NCBI GenBank assembly: GCA_947034885.2
Contig: OX344753.2
Coordinates: forward strand, 1,302,001 to 1,366,000
Direction: 5' to 3'
Length of the DNA: 64,000 nt
Origin: Thuidium tamariscinum
Taxonomy: Eukaryota; Streptophyta; Bryopsida; Hypnales; Thuidiaceae
In this document: piece by piece, positions 24,650 through 36,030 of the stretch
Layout: the number at the start of each line of letters is the position of its first letter
How positions within the stretch are numbered: position 1 is the stretch's first letter
Translations under genes and position numbers: made by a program
The notes under the pieces: generated by a model
Databases searched by the model: none
Told to the model about the DNA's origin: nothing
Seen by the model: only the letters and a program-made list of their open reading frames with translations

Positions 24650-24689
24650 CATTGTAACCAATTGTGGCAGACAAATTTTTCTTCTAGTG

Positions 24690-25100
24690 GTTGAAATTTA
24701 TTTTTCATTCAAATATCTTAGGATCGTTAGTACATGGGGTTGAGATATATTTCTTGGTTAGAAAGTGATATACATACATTGATAAGTTTATGTATAACTG
24801 GAGATTATATAGGCCAAGAATGGTGAGGGGCTAGCATCATTGTTAAATTCGTAGGTGAAAGAAGGTGAGGGGTTAAAATCATCATCAAATTCATAAAAGA
24901 AGGCTTTTTGGAGGGATTTTTTTATGAGGATTGGGCTATCTATCAACAATTCCAACTTAGGATTCTTATTGCAAGTGATGTTTTGGAGGGCATGTAGTTG
25001 CAATTAACAAATTTTGTGCATAATAAGGAAGATTTTGACTAGGTGACTATAAAGTGGCCTCCATTTGAGTATAGTCTTGGACAACTATGGTATGCAAAGT
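24690..25100. other. Intergenic sequence
   Basis: No gene; includes a short internal duplication on the minus strand (GAGGGG..A.CATCAT.GTTAAATTC at 24825-24850 and 24866-24893). Confidence 0.5.
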
Positions 25101-25103
25101 TAA

Positions 25104-25318
25104 CACTAGTAGAAACCCCCGTTTAATGTAACAAGGCCTAATTTTTTTGACAGATTTTACTAGGCATCAAAAGTAACAACCCATGTTTTTATGTCAACAT
25201 TGATGTTGTGTTGAACGTTTTTGTTGACTTAAAAACATGGGTTGTTACTATTGATGCCTAGCAAAATCCATCAAGAAAAATTAGGCCTTATCACATTAAA
25301 CGGGGGTTTCTACTAGTG
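25104..25318. mobile_element. CACTA-type palindromic MITE (215 bp)
   Basis: Ends CACTAGTAGAAACCCCCG and its complement, flanked by TAA on both sides. The arms (for example GTTTAATGT, AAGGCCTAATTTTT, CCATGTTTTTATGTCAACA) are inverted repeats with scattered mismatches, so this copy is older than the one at 24454. Confidence 0.9.
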
Positions 25319-25580
25319 TAATTCGGCATTGTTTTTGTAAGGAGAAGGATAATGGTTGCCTGGATAATGCATACTTATGAGAGGGATTGTGTCAAGTTTT
25401 GTTTGTACTACTCAAAAATAGGGTAGATTCAAGACATATAGTCCAAGATCATGTTTTAAATTTGGTTGATGAAACCATACATGCATTTGATATTCAAAAG
25501 GAGATGGTCTAATATAGAACTATTTTGAAGCAAGATAGAAATGTAGGCGCTCATAATTTCTATTCAACCATATGTCAAAA

Positions 25581-25755
25581 CACTATAAGAAAACCATGTT
25601 TTTTTTAATGCATTTTTTGTGATGTCTACCTATTTTTATGTTAACAATGACATCAAATATATCATCAAGATGTTAGTTATGGCATCAAATGTAATATAAA
25701 AACAAGTGGACATTTTTTTTAAATGTGTCATAAAAAACACAATTTTCTTCTAGTT
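25581..25755. mobile_element. CACTA-type palindromic MITE (175 bp), degraded
   Basis: Left end CACTATAAGAAAACCATG; right end TTTTCTTCTAGTT, with the final G changed to T; AAA on both sides. The arms are recognisable but diverged (TTTTTATGTTAACAATGACATC against GATGTTAG..TGGCATC). Confidence 0.75.
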
Positions 25756-26274
25756 AAAGATGATTTAGGACAAGAGGTCGCAACCTAATGTAGGGGCTCG
25801 ATTGGACATGCTCATTTTTTATTTTTCTTGCCAACATGCAAGAAAACATACTTTGGATGATAAAGAAATATAATAGATAATCCCCCTAAAATCTTTCAAG
25901 ATTTACAATTTTGTTCCAAAATGCATTAAAATTTTCTCCAAAATGTCTTAAAGAACCATCTACATTCTATATCATTACATCATGACATTCTTGTTGTGTC
26001 TCAACATAATCTTCCTCTTCTACAATTTCTAAGATGTAAATAAAATGAAGCTAGTTACTTCTATTGTTTTGTACTTTCATTACTCTCTTTTTTTTTGCAC
26101 AATTTACCAAATACAATATATGAATGGCTATTGCTAATTGTTGTTTTCCTATGTGACATTTTTAGATTAAGAATGACATTGAAGTGAGGACAATGTTCAT
26201 TTTTTCTTTTTTAAACTTGTAGGAAGTTGTCTATTATAAACTTTTTACCTTTAGCTACCCCAACAAAATCCATA
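25756..26274. other. AT-rich intergenic sequence
   Basis: No gene or repeat terminus recognised. Confidence 0.5.
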
Positions 26275-26583
26275 CATTAAAGGAGATTTGAGGGCATTGT
26301 AAGACTACAAGTTCCCAAATTATGGGAACTTTGGAAATAATGCCACATTAGCAATCTAATATGTTCAAGACTATGTCATGTTATATATTTATTTATTTAA
26401 TTAAATTTTTAGTTTCATAATATTTTTTGAAAGTTTTGGAAAAAAAATTTAATGTATATTTTTTCAAAAAAATTCAGAAAATTAGGTTGTTAGGGTTGGT
26501 TTGTAGTGTCTGGACAACATAGAGAATTGCCAAGAAAACAACCTTAAGACAATCTCTTCTTGCCCTCAAATTTCATCTAATAC
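26275..26583. repeat. MITE, family I copy 2, inverted
   Basis: The left end (TTTGAGGGCATTG) and right end (GCCCTCAAATTTCATCTAAT) match the ends of the copy at 7931-8210; an internal block (TTTGGGAAC..TAGTCT) is shared in opposite orientation. Exact left edge uncertain by a few bases. Confidence 0.65.
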
Positions 26584-27489
26584 TTTAGTAGGCAATGATT
26601 GTTAGTGTATTGGTTATCAACTTGTTTTATGAACCATCTCTTGTTGCTCATTCATTCATTGATTGTCTCCAAACTTGGCTCATATAACCAATGTTGAAAT
26701 TACATTACAAATGACTTTGTCCTTGTTTTTCAATTTGGATGCTTTATATATGTCTAAGACTTGAAAATGATAGATGTTTCTCTCTATGGTCACACATGGC
26801 ATATGTGAAGGATTTTGAATGCATGGTATATAAATAAATTATGAGCTTGTGCTTGTTAAGTACGAGGACAGTGACGAAAGTATCAATTTACAAATTAAGT
26901 TAGTTTGACAATTATGGCCATTAATAATACTATTTAAAATAGCTACTTTGGATGTAAATTCTCCACCTTATTCAAGTCCAATAGGCAAAATTTTATGTTA
27001 TTGTTAGTTAGTGTTAGAATAATTTTTGAACCTTGAATGCCATTCTTGGGTATTATAGTAATGTAAATGGCATTAAAAAGCTACAACCACTTGTGCTTCA
27101 CCCTTCTAAAATTGATCATTTTGATAACTAATTTTCAACATCAAAGTGTAGTCAAAGTTCTAATGATCTTGATTTTCAAATTCAATATCTAAATTTCCTC
27201 TACAAATCTTTCAAAGTTTGTGATTTTTTCCACATGATTCAAAAAGAAAAAAAAAATTCTCAATAACTATCTCAAACATTGTACTCCATAATTTACAACA
27301 AAATATCTCTATGGACAACTAGATATCAAATGAAAGTTTTTAATTTCAATTATAAATAATTTCAAAAATACTTTTAGTAATAAACCAAAACTCAATATAT
27401 TATATGTGTAGTGCATATTGTCAGGTATGATTTTCATATTCCAATTTGGCTCCAAAATTCTAACTTCATTAAACAACTAAGTGCTGATC
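26584..27489. other. AT-rich intergenic sequence
   Basis: No gene. Around 26905-26985 it resembles 21795-21860. Otherwise featureless. Confidence 0.5.
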
Positions 27490-28163
27490 TGTTTTTTGGC
27501 CATAACTTTTGCATTTTTGCTCGAAATGACTCAAGATTTCTAGAGAAGGTACTCATGACTATCATACACCTTACATAATTTTTTCATAATTTTCAAAAAT
27601 AATTTAATACTAAAATAGTACTAGTGATTAAATGTCACAAATGCCAATTTGGAGGTTTTTAGTACTAAGGAGTACCTTTTTTTAATGATTTTGAGATGAA
27701 ATTTGTATGAGATGGTCTTCTAGTAGTTTAACATCACTCCACGTGAGGGATTTTGAAAAAAGTTATTTTTATGTGGTGTGGAAGTCTACAAAGTGAGCTT
27801 CTTTCTGCTTGAATTTTGAAACATATAAAATATTATTCTGGTGGGTTTTTTTGTCTATGACCATCTCCATAGAGTTGTTGCAAATGTCTTCTTTTTATTT
27901 TTTGTATTTACTTATTTTTTCTATTTTTCCCGAATTAAAACATGAAGGTATGTATTTTCTTGAGGTTTGGCACTTTTTAAATTCTCCTACTTAGAGAAAT
28001 TTTCTATCAATTTCCTTCAGTGAAAACCTTCATTTAGAGGTCTATACATTGTTCATATTTTTCAAATTTTTTTCAAATTAATTTTCAAATTTTAAAGTAC
28101 TCCAGAGTCATGAGTATTGTAGTAAAACGCAACAAATAGTACAAGTGTTTCTTGCATTCACCC
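27490..28163. repeat. Family D element copy 1, left end missing
   Basis: It begins inside the family at CTGATCTGTTTTTTGGCCAT and ends AAGTGTTTCTTGCATTCACC. It matches the copies at 48103 and 53981 throughout (TTGGCACTTTT, AACCTTCATTT). The 61-codon frame inside is not conserved between copies. Confidence 0.75.
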
Positions 28164-28208
28164 ATATCAAATATCAAAATTCATATCTTTCTTTCTAAAT
28201 ATTCTATC

Positions 28209-28436
28209 AACCCATAAATGATGCAAAGGCCATTTTCTGGCCAATGAAGAAGAAAGAATCTCCCTATCTAGGATAGAAATGCAACTATTCATCCTCTAAA
28301 CTAGGGGTGAAAAGGGAAGATCTTCTACGGTGCTTTGACTTCCAATGAGTGTTTTTGGATTTTTTTGAACCAACGAATCTCACAATATCAAAATTCATGA
28401 TTTCTATAGTCACCAGCTCGTCCTTTAAGGGTTAAG
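28209..28436. repeat. Short TTAA-type element, copy 1 (about 228 bp)
   Basis: It ends CTCGTCCTTTAAGGGTTAA and aligns with 31631-31860 over its length (ATTTTCTGG, ATCTTCTAC.GTGCTTT, GATTTTTTTGAACCAA). The left end is degenerate (ATCAACCCATAAATG). Confidence 0.7.
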
Positions 28437-28628
28437 GAGAGAGATGTACAATCCCAATTGATCTAAAATGTAATGAACCTCTACTAGGTTGTCTTGGTTG
28501 TGTCGTGTCAATCCAGCTACAACACTTGAAGGTCGTATGTTTCCAAAAAAAATTAAAAAATTAATGAACCTTCAAATTTTTAAAAGCTCCACTAGTTCTA
28601 AGTTATGTCTACTAGAAAGTCATAACTA

Positions 28629-29050
28629 AGGTAAAACCACCTATTTTCGACCAGGGACCCATACTCAACTTGTAAGATGCAGTTGTTTCCAACCAAGGCT
28701 AGAAGAGATTTCTAATCAAAGCTTGGAATGTACTTTTTTCCCATTTTCAAGGTTGGGACTAATAAAGTCATGACACATGTCCCAAAGTATCATAAAGTGT
28801 GTGGGAAGTACCAAGTAGAAAAGTAATCCCAACTATGATCCGAATTGAAAGACTTTAGACATTGGCTATGGGTTCAAAGCACTTTTGGGCTTCCAAAATT
28901 CTTAGTAATTTCAGTTTAAGAATAAAATTATGAAAAATTTGCAATACTCATATTTCATATCTTTCTACATGGGAAAAATTTACTTAATCTCATATTCATC
29001 ATGAACTGCTCCAGAATTGCTTAAGTGATCGGGTATAGGTGGTTCTACCT
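28629..29050. repeat. TA-flanked MITE, family M copy 2 (422 bp)
   Basis: Ends AGGTAAAACCACCTAT and ATAGGTGGTTCTACCT with TA on both sides (28627-28628, 29051-29052). Same orientation as the copy at 22559. Confidence 0.85.
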
Positions 29051-29399
29051 TATACTGAACCAGGAGTCCAAGTTGGAGACTTCAAAAATTTAGCATTGCA
29101 ATTCGGCTTGTGATCAGTTTGTGCACTTTCATTGTCTAAATCATTCGGTCAGTTGCAAATTTGCCCACAAGGTCTCATTGGATTCATATTCAACACATGT
29201 CAATAGCACAAATAGTCCAATGCAAACTTTGAATCAAGGATCTCTCGTGTCATCCAGGTTTTCAAGTTATCCACAGAGCTTTACACGATTGGACATTACC
29301 TTTTAAGATATAAATTACAATACATACCAGGGCAAGCTAAGGAAAGAAAATCATTATATTGCCTGTACTTAAAATTTAAAAAAAAATTCATGTGTAATA

Positions 29400-29672
29400 A
29401 GGTAGGTACACCCAAAAGCACCCTGTTCCTAAAAGCGCCATCTATAGTGCACATACATTTCCAAAATCAGTCATGTTCACAGACTGTAGATGGTGCTTTC
29501 AGAAACAGACTTTGACTGTTAATAACTTTTGCATACGGTATCCAAATCCTGCGTTCTTTGGTGCGTTGGAACATGCTTTCACTTGCCAACAAGACTACAT
29601 AAAAATTTGAACTCATTAATAGCAGGAAATGGGCTCAGTATGAATAAGTGGTGCTTTTGAGTGTACCTACCT
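29400..29672. repeat. TA-flanked MITE, family A copy 3 (273 bp)
   Basis: Ends AGGTAGGTACACCCAAAA and GAGTGTACCTACCT, exactly flanked by TA (29398-29399 and 29673-29674). Same orientation as copy 1. Confidence 0.92.
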
Positions 29673-29760
29673 TACTTCTCTCTAGGGCTGTCCAAACATT
29701 CAACAATTGAAGCAGGACACACTTACACAGTGGTTCCACATATTCTATCCAGGGCTTTTG

Positions 29761-30015
29761 TTTTGGCTTTCTAGTGCCTGATTGCACCAGAAAAAAAAAT
29801 CTGGTTAAAAAAGGTTATAAAAAATGCCAAAAAAATTGGATGAAATCGTCAAACAACTTTGAAACTTAAAAAAATATTGGATGAAATCGCCTGATTGTGG
29901 ATGAAAAACGTACTATACACCCAATAAGTGGATGAATGTTGCAATTTGGAGCACCACTATAACATTTTATATCGCCACTATGGCACTTCTTTAAAAATGA
30001 AAAAAAAGCCCCAAT
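29761..30015. repeat. Family G repeat copy 1
   Basis: TTTTGGCTTTCTAGTGCC at the left, GTGGATGAATGTTG and GGAGCACCACTATAACATTT near the right. The same order recurs at 40100-40385 and, split in two, at 50106-50735. Edges are not sharply defined; weak inverted ends (GGGCTTTT and AAAAGCCC). Confidence 0.65.
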
Positions 30016-30162
30016 TCTATCTCATCTAAGTAAGTAACACTTGGCTTTCAAAATTTGGTTTTCCAAGTTAGCTCAAAACCATGCCAAATACTTTCAAAAA
30101 CTTTGAAATGCTAATGTCATATTGTAGGTCGCATTTAGAAGTAGTTTACATAATTACTCTCA

Positions 30163-30816
30163 TTAACCCCTAAATGCCCAAGGCTTGTTTTGAGCTTCTT
30201 GAAATTTGCTCTAAGTTGAACAAAATGCCAACATTTTAATAAGTTGCATCAATTTTTTGTCAATTGTAACCATACAAATTCAAACTAGACATGTTAGAGA
30301 TTGCATAGGAAATAAAAACACAACAATATCACTTATGGAGTGAAAGATTATAATGTTTGACCATGAGGGTGTTAAAATTGCAAAAGTGATGTAAAGTGTT
30401 TCTATCTTCTTTTTGCAAGTCAAATTTGAAAAGTTGGTGACCAAATAAATATGAAGTCAAAGGGCCGAATATGTATAACTCCAATCAATGGATGGCTTCT
30501 CAAACTCTACTCTACAATTTTTGTAAATGAATTTTGAATGTGATTTTTTCTCTAAGATTTAGTGTATTTGAGGCTCATTTTCAAGAGTTCTCAACACTAT
30601 ACAAAGTCAAGATTACAATGGGTACCCTTGCACAAAATCTTGAATAGAAAAATCACTATCATTCATTTTTCAGATCAGATTTTTGATAGTGAAACTAGAC
30701 TTCTAAAAGAACTTTCCAAAAATATAAACTACTAAATATAGCAATTTGGTAGGTTTTATTTAGCTTCAAAATTTTGCAAACACCACATTCTAGTGCCTTG
30801 GGCATTTAGGAATTAA
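30163..30816. repeat. TTAA-flanked element, family B-like (654 bp)
   Basis: Ends TTAACCCCTAAATGCCCAAG and CTTGGGCATTTAGGAATTAA, bounded by TTAA on both sides. The interior differs from the 950-bp group, so it is a separate subfamily sharing termini. Confidence 0.8.
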
Positions 30817-31418
30817 GGAGTGAATTTAAAATCCCTTTCAACCGCAAACCAAACTCCCATTAGTTTTGGCCGTTGTTTAGAATTTTGGACAAACATATAC
30901 GGGCGTTAGTAGAGATTGCATATTCTAATCAACAAACATGTCAAATCCAAAAGTATCAAGGGGGGTTTGTGCATCACTATTGTAACATTGCACCGATGTT
31001 TCTCTCACAAACTGATCGATGAGGACTATTTTTAGAACTTTGAAAATTCACCTTGTAGAAGTTTGTAGAAATTGAACTTAGAATAGACTATAATTTTTGC
31101 ATTGTAAACTATGTATGTACCCAAAGTACCAAAGAAAACCCACCCCAAATTCATTTTCCAAAATAATTTTAAAGGTTTTATAACACTAAACATCAATGAG
31201 TGCATAGTGCCAAAAGAGAGTCAATACATTGTAACAAGCTAACACCCTTTTAAGATAGAAACACCCATTAGTGCACCTATTCTCATTCTTGTATCCTAGA
31301 CTCACCTAATTGTCTCCCTAAACTTTCCTTAATGTGTCCACCAAATGTTGAATTCTAATTCAAAGTTACATTTGAAGGACACATATTTAACTTTGATTCA
31401 GAGAGTACTGATTTTTGC
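30817..31418. other. AT-rich intergenic sequence
   Basis: No gene or repeat terminus recognised. Confidence 0.5.
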
Positions 31419-31630
31419 AGTTTTGAAATTCGCATGCACCTCTATGATAGTTTCAGTGGTCTAGGAAGCTAGCACTTCATAAAATCATGGAAATTACATA
31501 TGACATCCAAAAAATCTAATTTTCTTGAATATTCATGATTTTCACTTGCTAGTACTACAATAAAATAATAATATTTCATGCTTCCAACTAAGGTACATTG
31601 CTTATATTGATGGTATTGGGTGCTTCCACT
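31419..31630. repeat. Dispersed repeat shared with 45470-45680
   Basis: Shared blocks include TTTCAGTGGTCTAGG, TGGAAATTACATA or TAGAAATTACATA, GAATATTCAT and GGGTG.TTCCACT in the same order. Termini not defined. Confidence 0.6.
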
Positions 31631-31860
31631 TTAACCCTTAAACGACGCCCAAGTCATTTTCTGGTTGATGAACTTCAGGGAATCTTTCTATGTAGGAGAA
31701 AATTGCAATCATTCATCCTCGGAATTAGGGATGAAAAAGGAAGATCTTCTACAGTGCTTTTCACTTCCAACGTGTGTTTTTAGATTTTTTTGAACCAATG
31801 ATTCGCACGGTATCAAAATTCCTCAATTCCACGGCCACGGGCTCGTCCTTTAGGGGTTAA
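31631..31860. repeat. Short TTAA-flanked element, copy 2 (230 bp)
   Basis: Ends TTAACCCTTAAACGACGCCC and GGGCTCGTCCTTTAGGGGTTAA-type sequence, TTAA on both outer edges. A diverged copy lies at 28209-28436. It marks the left border of the gene island. Confidence 0.8.
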
Positions 31861-34574
31861 GTTAATTCTGAAATTCCTTCCCAAATTAGACGACTGCTGC
31901 GTCTCAAAAGCCGCAGGAAGTCGTGGCGACACCATTGACAACAAGAAAACAACCCGAGACTTCTGGAAGACACGCTTGCAGCGCATTGCAGCTGCATCCA
32001 CCTCCGCCGCCCACCTCGCACTCGACTTGGGTGTCGGAAGGGCAGTTCAGCCTCATCCCCGGTGAACAAGCTGGCATTCAATCAATACGTTAATCATGCA
32101 ACAATGGTCAATTTCACGTTAAATTCGCACGATTCTGGCACCCAAGGACTAAAATCTTCAGGACAGAAATGGATTTTGGTTTCCGAGGAAAGCGAGAACT
32201 TCTGAAAGGTGCCGAAGTATTGGAATACCGGCAATGTAATGAAATTGACTTAGTTTTGATTAACAATGAATGATTTTTTTTATCAATTACTGTAAGACAC
32301 ACGAGAAAGGTTGAGAGATTGACAACAATTGGGTGCATAATATGAAAGAGAATATGGGTTTACTCTGCAGTAGTGAGCGCCCTGTTGAGCTATCAACTGT
32401 TGTCTGGTCTGCAAGAAGTCTGCTACTCTCGGCGAACTCTGTCCATCAACAGTAAATCTCGACTCAACAACATCCTCAAACATCGCAATAGCTGATCGGA
32501 TATCCGAGTATCCGTCATCTCACAAAAGCAGGAAGTAGCAGTTGCAACACATCATCAATTATATTGCATTCCAATGGGTTTTTTTGAAGAGGTTCAGTAC
32601 TTTTGGCCTTCAAAAACTCTTGGTCTGTTGCGAACAATTGCAAAAGAGCTCCAAACTTGTAGCAAAACTATTGTAATCTCAAATAGTTTCAAATACATTG
32701 CACAACATCGTACTAAACCATTGCAATTTGTCACTAGATTTCTGATGATCATTACTAAACCGTTGCAAAAACTATCGCAATCTCAGACACCCTTCTGTAC
32801 TCGTGAGATCTCTCTTCTTCTATTTTAAAACAAATGGGGGATCAAATGAGCTGAGTGATTTCCTTACGCACGAGAAAGAAACAAGAATGCTGTAACCATC
32901 GCCGTCAGCATCCATTTCAGATATAGATTTGTAGCCATGCCTGGAAGCGGAGCTCTCAATTAATGTTATAGTGAATCCTAAAACAACGTCAATTCCAAAA
33001 TTTGGCAAACCGCCACACCGAGAGACGAAGTTCTTAATGGTTAGCTTGTGAGGTGCAAAATTCTTGTGGGTTTATTATATTTATATGTAAGGATTTGTTG
33101 CCATTGATAGCAGTAACTGCTGAAGAAAGTCGGGTACAAAAGATGTTACGAGTATGTGGGAAAGGCAACCAACCTGGAGCAATGTTGCAACGCATATCAG
33201 AAATCATAACAATGTCCACGTCCTGAAGTACCTCATCAATAAAAACGTTATATCTACCAACATATCGAGCCTGGTCGCATTTGCATAATCTGGGATTAAC
33301 AACGGACTTGTGGAAATAAGATTAGTGGTGCTTAATTAGAAGAGTGATGTTCATTTTCTGCCTTCATCGCATTTCTGCTGCCAGGATTAGAAGCAGGATT
33401 ATTGTGCACAGGTGCTGAATGTACAGTGCGTTCGGCTTTCTAGAGGCTCAAAAACTCTTCGAAAACTAGTTAAATGTGTATTTTAGGACTCCTATTTTGT
33501 ACTTGAATCGCAAGTCATTAGAAGCAAGAACATTAGCCAAGGATTCATCGGATGCAAAATGATTGGAAGTATCTACAGTTGGTTGTCGAGATCTTATGTT
33601 AAGTTGAGCAGGAGTTCATTGCGAATGTGGAGAGGAGGTATTTGTAGAGTTGGTCGACTCTGTCGTTTTTAGTGTGGATTTAACTGTTTAGTTAAAAAGA
33701 CAGCTCAGACCTCAGGTTTGAGCGTAAGTTGTGATTATTAAGATTGAGAGTAAACTGTTTGTGCAAGTTTAGGAGGAAATTAAAATGCCCTTTTCTATGG
33801 AATTTTTTAGTGTAAATGCAAATCAGAGCAAAATGCGATACGCCTCAAATCAATAAAATAAGATAAGCTCCTTGAATGTAACTAATTCTGAATTTTTTAT
33901 GAAGCGGGAATGCATAGGTGCTCTAATAACCTCCGCACCCTACAGTGCACAACGTCTGTGCATTGAAAAATCCAAAATCACGCGCATGTGTTCGGTATGC
34001 CAGTTGGACGCTAATTTAGTTCTCGTTTGGTAGAATCCCTCAATAATTTTCCACCAGCTAAACCAAAAATGCCATATGCATTATTAAACTCATGAAAGGT
34101 ATCCATTACTAGTCCATTTGAATTTCCTGACAGCTGATTAGCATGTTCAGGAAACTGAGGAGAGGTTTCAATGCATCACCTGAAGAGGAATATTTGAATT
34201 CATCACTTGGAGTACTGGATCCACCGTTACTAATTGTAGCGAAGACGTCTTTAACCACTGACGGCATTTTTGGTCCTGGTAGGGCAACCAATAGTTGGAT
34301 TTGAAGCATCGTGAAGCTTGTAGAGCTGAACAATCAAATGATGAGCTCCCACGACAATGGACAACCTCAAAGATATGGTGGACAAACAGTATTTAAACAA
34401 ACCTTCCAATGCAGAAAACACAAATTCAAATTGAGATTCCAAATACTAGACATCGATTGATTCAATTCCGAAAGGAGATTCACGATTAGGTTTCGTTCCT
34501 GTCTAAGATAGATTTGCACAATTGAAGTGTAATACTAACCCTTCGCAACTTCCATTGCCAATTTCGATCCTCAG
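31861..34574. other. Repeat-poor island with unassigned exon-like segments
   Basis: Composition is higher in GC than the flanks and codon-like stretches occur on the minus strand. At 33300-33160 (minus) a frame reads ARYVGRYNVFIDEVLQDVD, then IVMISDMRCNIAPG, and stops at a GT after CCAG; at 33030-32860 (minus) LPNFGIDVVLGFTITLIESS, ending at GTAAGG; at 32500-32365 (minus) VVESRFTVDGQSSPRVADF. Together they look like exons of one minus-strand gene, but I cannot join them confidently or recognise a family. An inverted-end MITE lies at 32107-32249. Confidence 0.3.
32107..32249. repeat. Family H small inverted-end repeat, copy 1 (143 bp)
   Basis: Ends GTCAATTTCACGTTAAATT and AATGTAATGAAATTGAC. 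Shares ends and internal blocks (ATTTTGGTTTC, GGAATACCG) with 52625-52783. Confidence 0.65.
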
Positions 34575-35266
34575 GTGATCTTCAACAACAACTGGCGCGG
34601 CGCCTACCCGACCGGCGACCTGACCTTCAGCTCCCCGAGTACCCTCGCGGTGATGAAATTCATCGTGAAGAGATCCAAGACGGGTGCTAACCGAGCCCCC
34701 CGTGCCAGCCATGCATGCTCCGCGCACCTGACGTTGAAGTGCGCACATCAAACGCTCTCGTCCACATTCTCTTCATGGAGGAGGTTGTCGACGAAGACGA
34801 CAACCCCTCACGCTCCCTTCTCTCCATCCGCACATGGCGTGACCGAGTCACCGAAAAGACCGAGCTCGGGTCCACCGACATTTGGGAGTTCATCAACTTC
34901 ACCCCAGATGCGCATCCCATGCACGTCCGCTTCATTGAGTTCAAGGCGCTCAACCAGCAACCCTTCTAATCTTGATAAGTGGACAGCAGGGGAGTGCGAG
35001 ATTTTCAACACGACGTATGCAACCCCCGGGACGTGCTTCACGGGGGAGCCTATGGCAACCAGATTGGGAGGACGGATACTGTGTTGTCGCTGCCAAATTA
35101 TGTGACAAGGATTGCGGTGCAGTGGAAGTTGCAGACGAGGAGAAGGGAAGTTCACATCGATGCTACGGGGAGGCCGGGGTTTGTGTGGAATTGCCATAGT
35201 CTGGATCAAAAGGATAATGATATGATGAGGCCCATCGAATTGGTGAAGAAGAACCGGAAAGAGTGA
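34575..35266 (+). pseudogene. Decayed multicopper oxidase (LPR1/bilirubin-oxidase-like), C-terminal part
   Basis: Plant LPR1-type multicopper oxidases are secreted four-copper enzymes that oxidise ferrous iron or phenolics. The C-terminal cupredoxin domain is readable here, but only by changing frame. It opens after a TCCTCAG acceptor-like site (34568-34574) with YPTGDLTFSSPSTLAVMKF in the first frame. A second frame takes over near 34690-34715 and gives LGSTDIWEFINFTPDAHPMH. Stops at 34967-34978 follow QQPF; the first frame resumes with KWTAGECEIFNTTYATPGTC, and the second returns with LPNYVTRIAVQWKL and DNDMMRPIEL, ending at the TGA at 35264-35266. Copper ligands are lost: the HPxHxH motif reads HPMHVR, and HCHxxxH reads NCHSLDQ. 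At least three frame changes plus three ligand losses make a functional enzyme very unlikely. I found no N-terminal exons upstream. The family is clear; the exact subfamily is an inference. Confidence 0.85.
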
Positions 35267-36030
35267 GAGAGGAAGTGACACACGGGATGCGAAATGGACA
35301 ACTTGAGAAGAACGGGAGCCATGACCTTAAACCCTAAACCCTAAAACAGCCTCGTCCTCCTTGCAATGCAAGTGTCCCCACGTTTGTGTGTTGGTGGTGA
35401 TGATCGTCAAAAGCTTGCACGTTCTTGGCATGGTTAGGGATGCTGAGAATGTCAGGGTTGGAGTGGGGCTGGTTTGTTGGTTCTGAAATATAAGATCGAA
35501 AAGATTGCACTGGCTGGTCTTGACCTCGAAATGTGTAGGAGTGTGAGGTGGTAGCGTTTGAAATTCTTTGTGGCACCTGCTGACGGTAGTTGCCAGTATT
35601 CGCAGTAAAACAACAACTATTTTTGCTGAAACAATGGTTAATTACGATGAAACAACAGTTACTTGCAATAAAACAACAGCGTTCTGCAATATATACGATA
35701 GGCGACTACTTTCTGTGCCTATGGTGGATCAATTCTTCTAAAAGAATTGTGCAAGTATCCCTAATTTGTGAGTCGGTATTGAAGAGTTCTAGGCAGTGAG
35801 AAATCTTACATTGGTCATGTCGTGAGGCGAGGTTGCAGAGTTGGTTCTTTAGAAATAGATTTCAATCCTTGGATCGAGAAACCTGCTGTAGTCTTGTATG
35901 AGTGCGTACGTAGTGCCTCTGGCAAATCTGCAGAAACAGAGCTCCACCTAAACAAACTTGATTGATCAACAAGCTCTATCTGTAAACGAGTCGGTCTAAT
36001 TTGTGGCACAGGAAGGCTGCGAGCGAGTTT
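35267..36030. other. Spacer between pseudogene and MATE gene
   Basis: No recognised gene. It contains the telo-box and presumably the 3' UTR of the minus-strand MATE gene. Around 35605-35690 GCAGTAAAACAACA, GATGAAACAACA and CAATAAAACAACA repeat at about 29 bp spacing, a small diverged tandem array. Confidence 0.5.
35329..35346. promoter_or_regulatory. Telo-box (interstitial plant telomere motif)
   Basis: AAACCCTAAACCCTAAAA holds two and a half CCCTAAA plant telomere units. Such telo-boxes are known in promoters of plant growth and translation genes; here it lies just downstream of the pseudogene, so a regulatory role is uncertain. Confidence 0.5.

Larger units (their letters stand above)
23012..24689. 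mobile_element. Non-autonomous CACTA element carrying two nested CACTA MITEs
   Basis: It starts CACTAGAAGAAAA and ends TTTTTCTTCTAGTG, flanked by GTT on both sides (23009-23011 and 24690-24692). The interior matches the element at 15590-16717 (for example CAATTGGTTTT.GAGTTGCATT and GGACAAGTTG) and is rich in short TGCAACTA motifs. Two further CACTA-type MITEs are inserted at 24052-24271 and 24454-24649; without them it would be about 1.26 kb. The repeated TRMQLRCDK peptide from 23783 is a by-product of the motif array. Confidence 0.85.

Noticed and set aside
34575..35105. A 176-codon frame read as an intact protein
   Set aside because: Only parts of this frame match the multicopper oxidase family; the rest of the domain lies in another frame, so the frame is a by-product of a broken gene.
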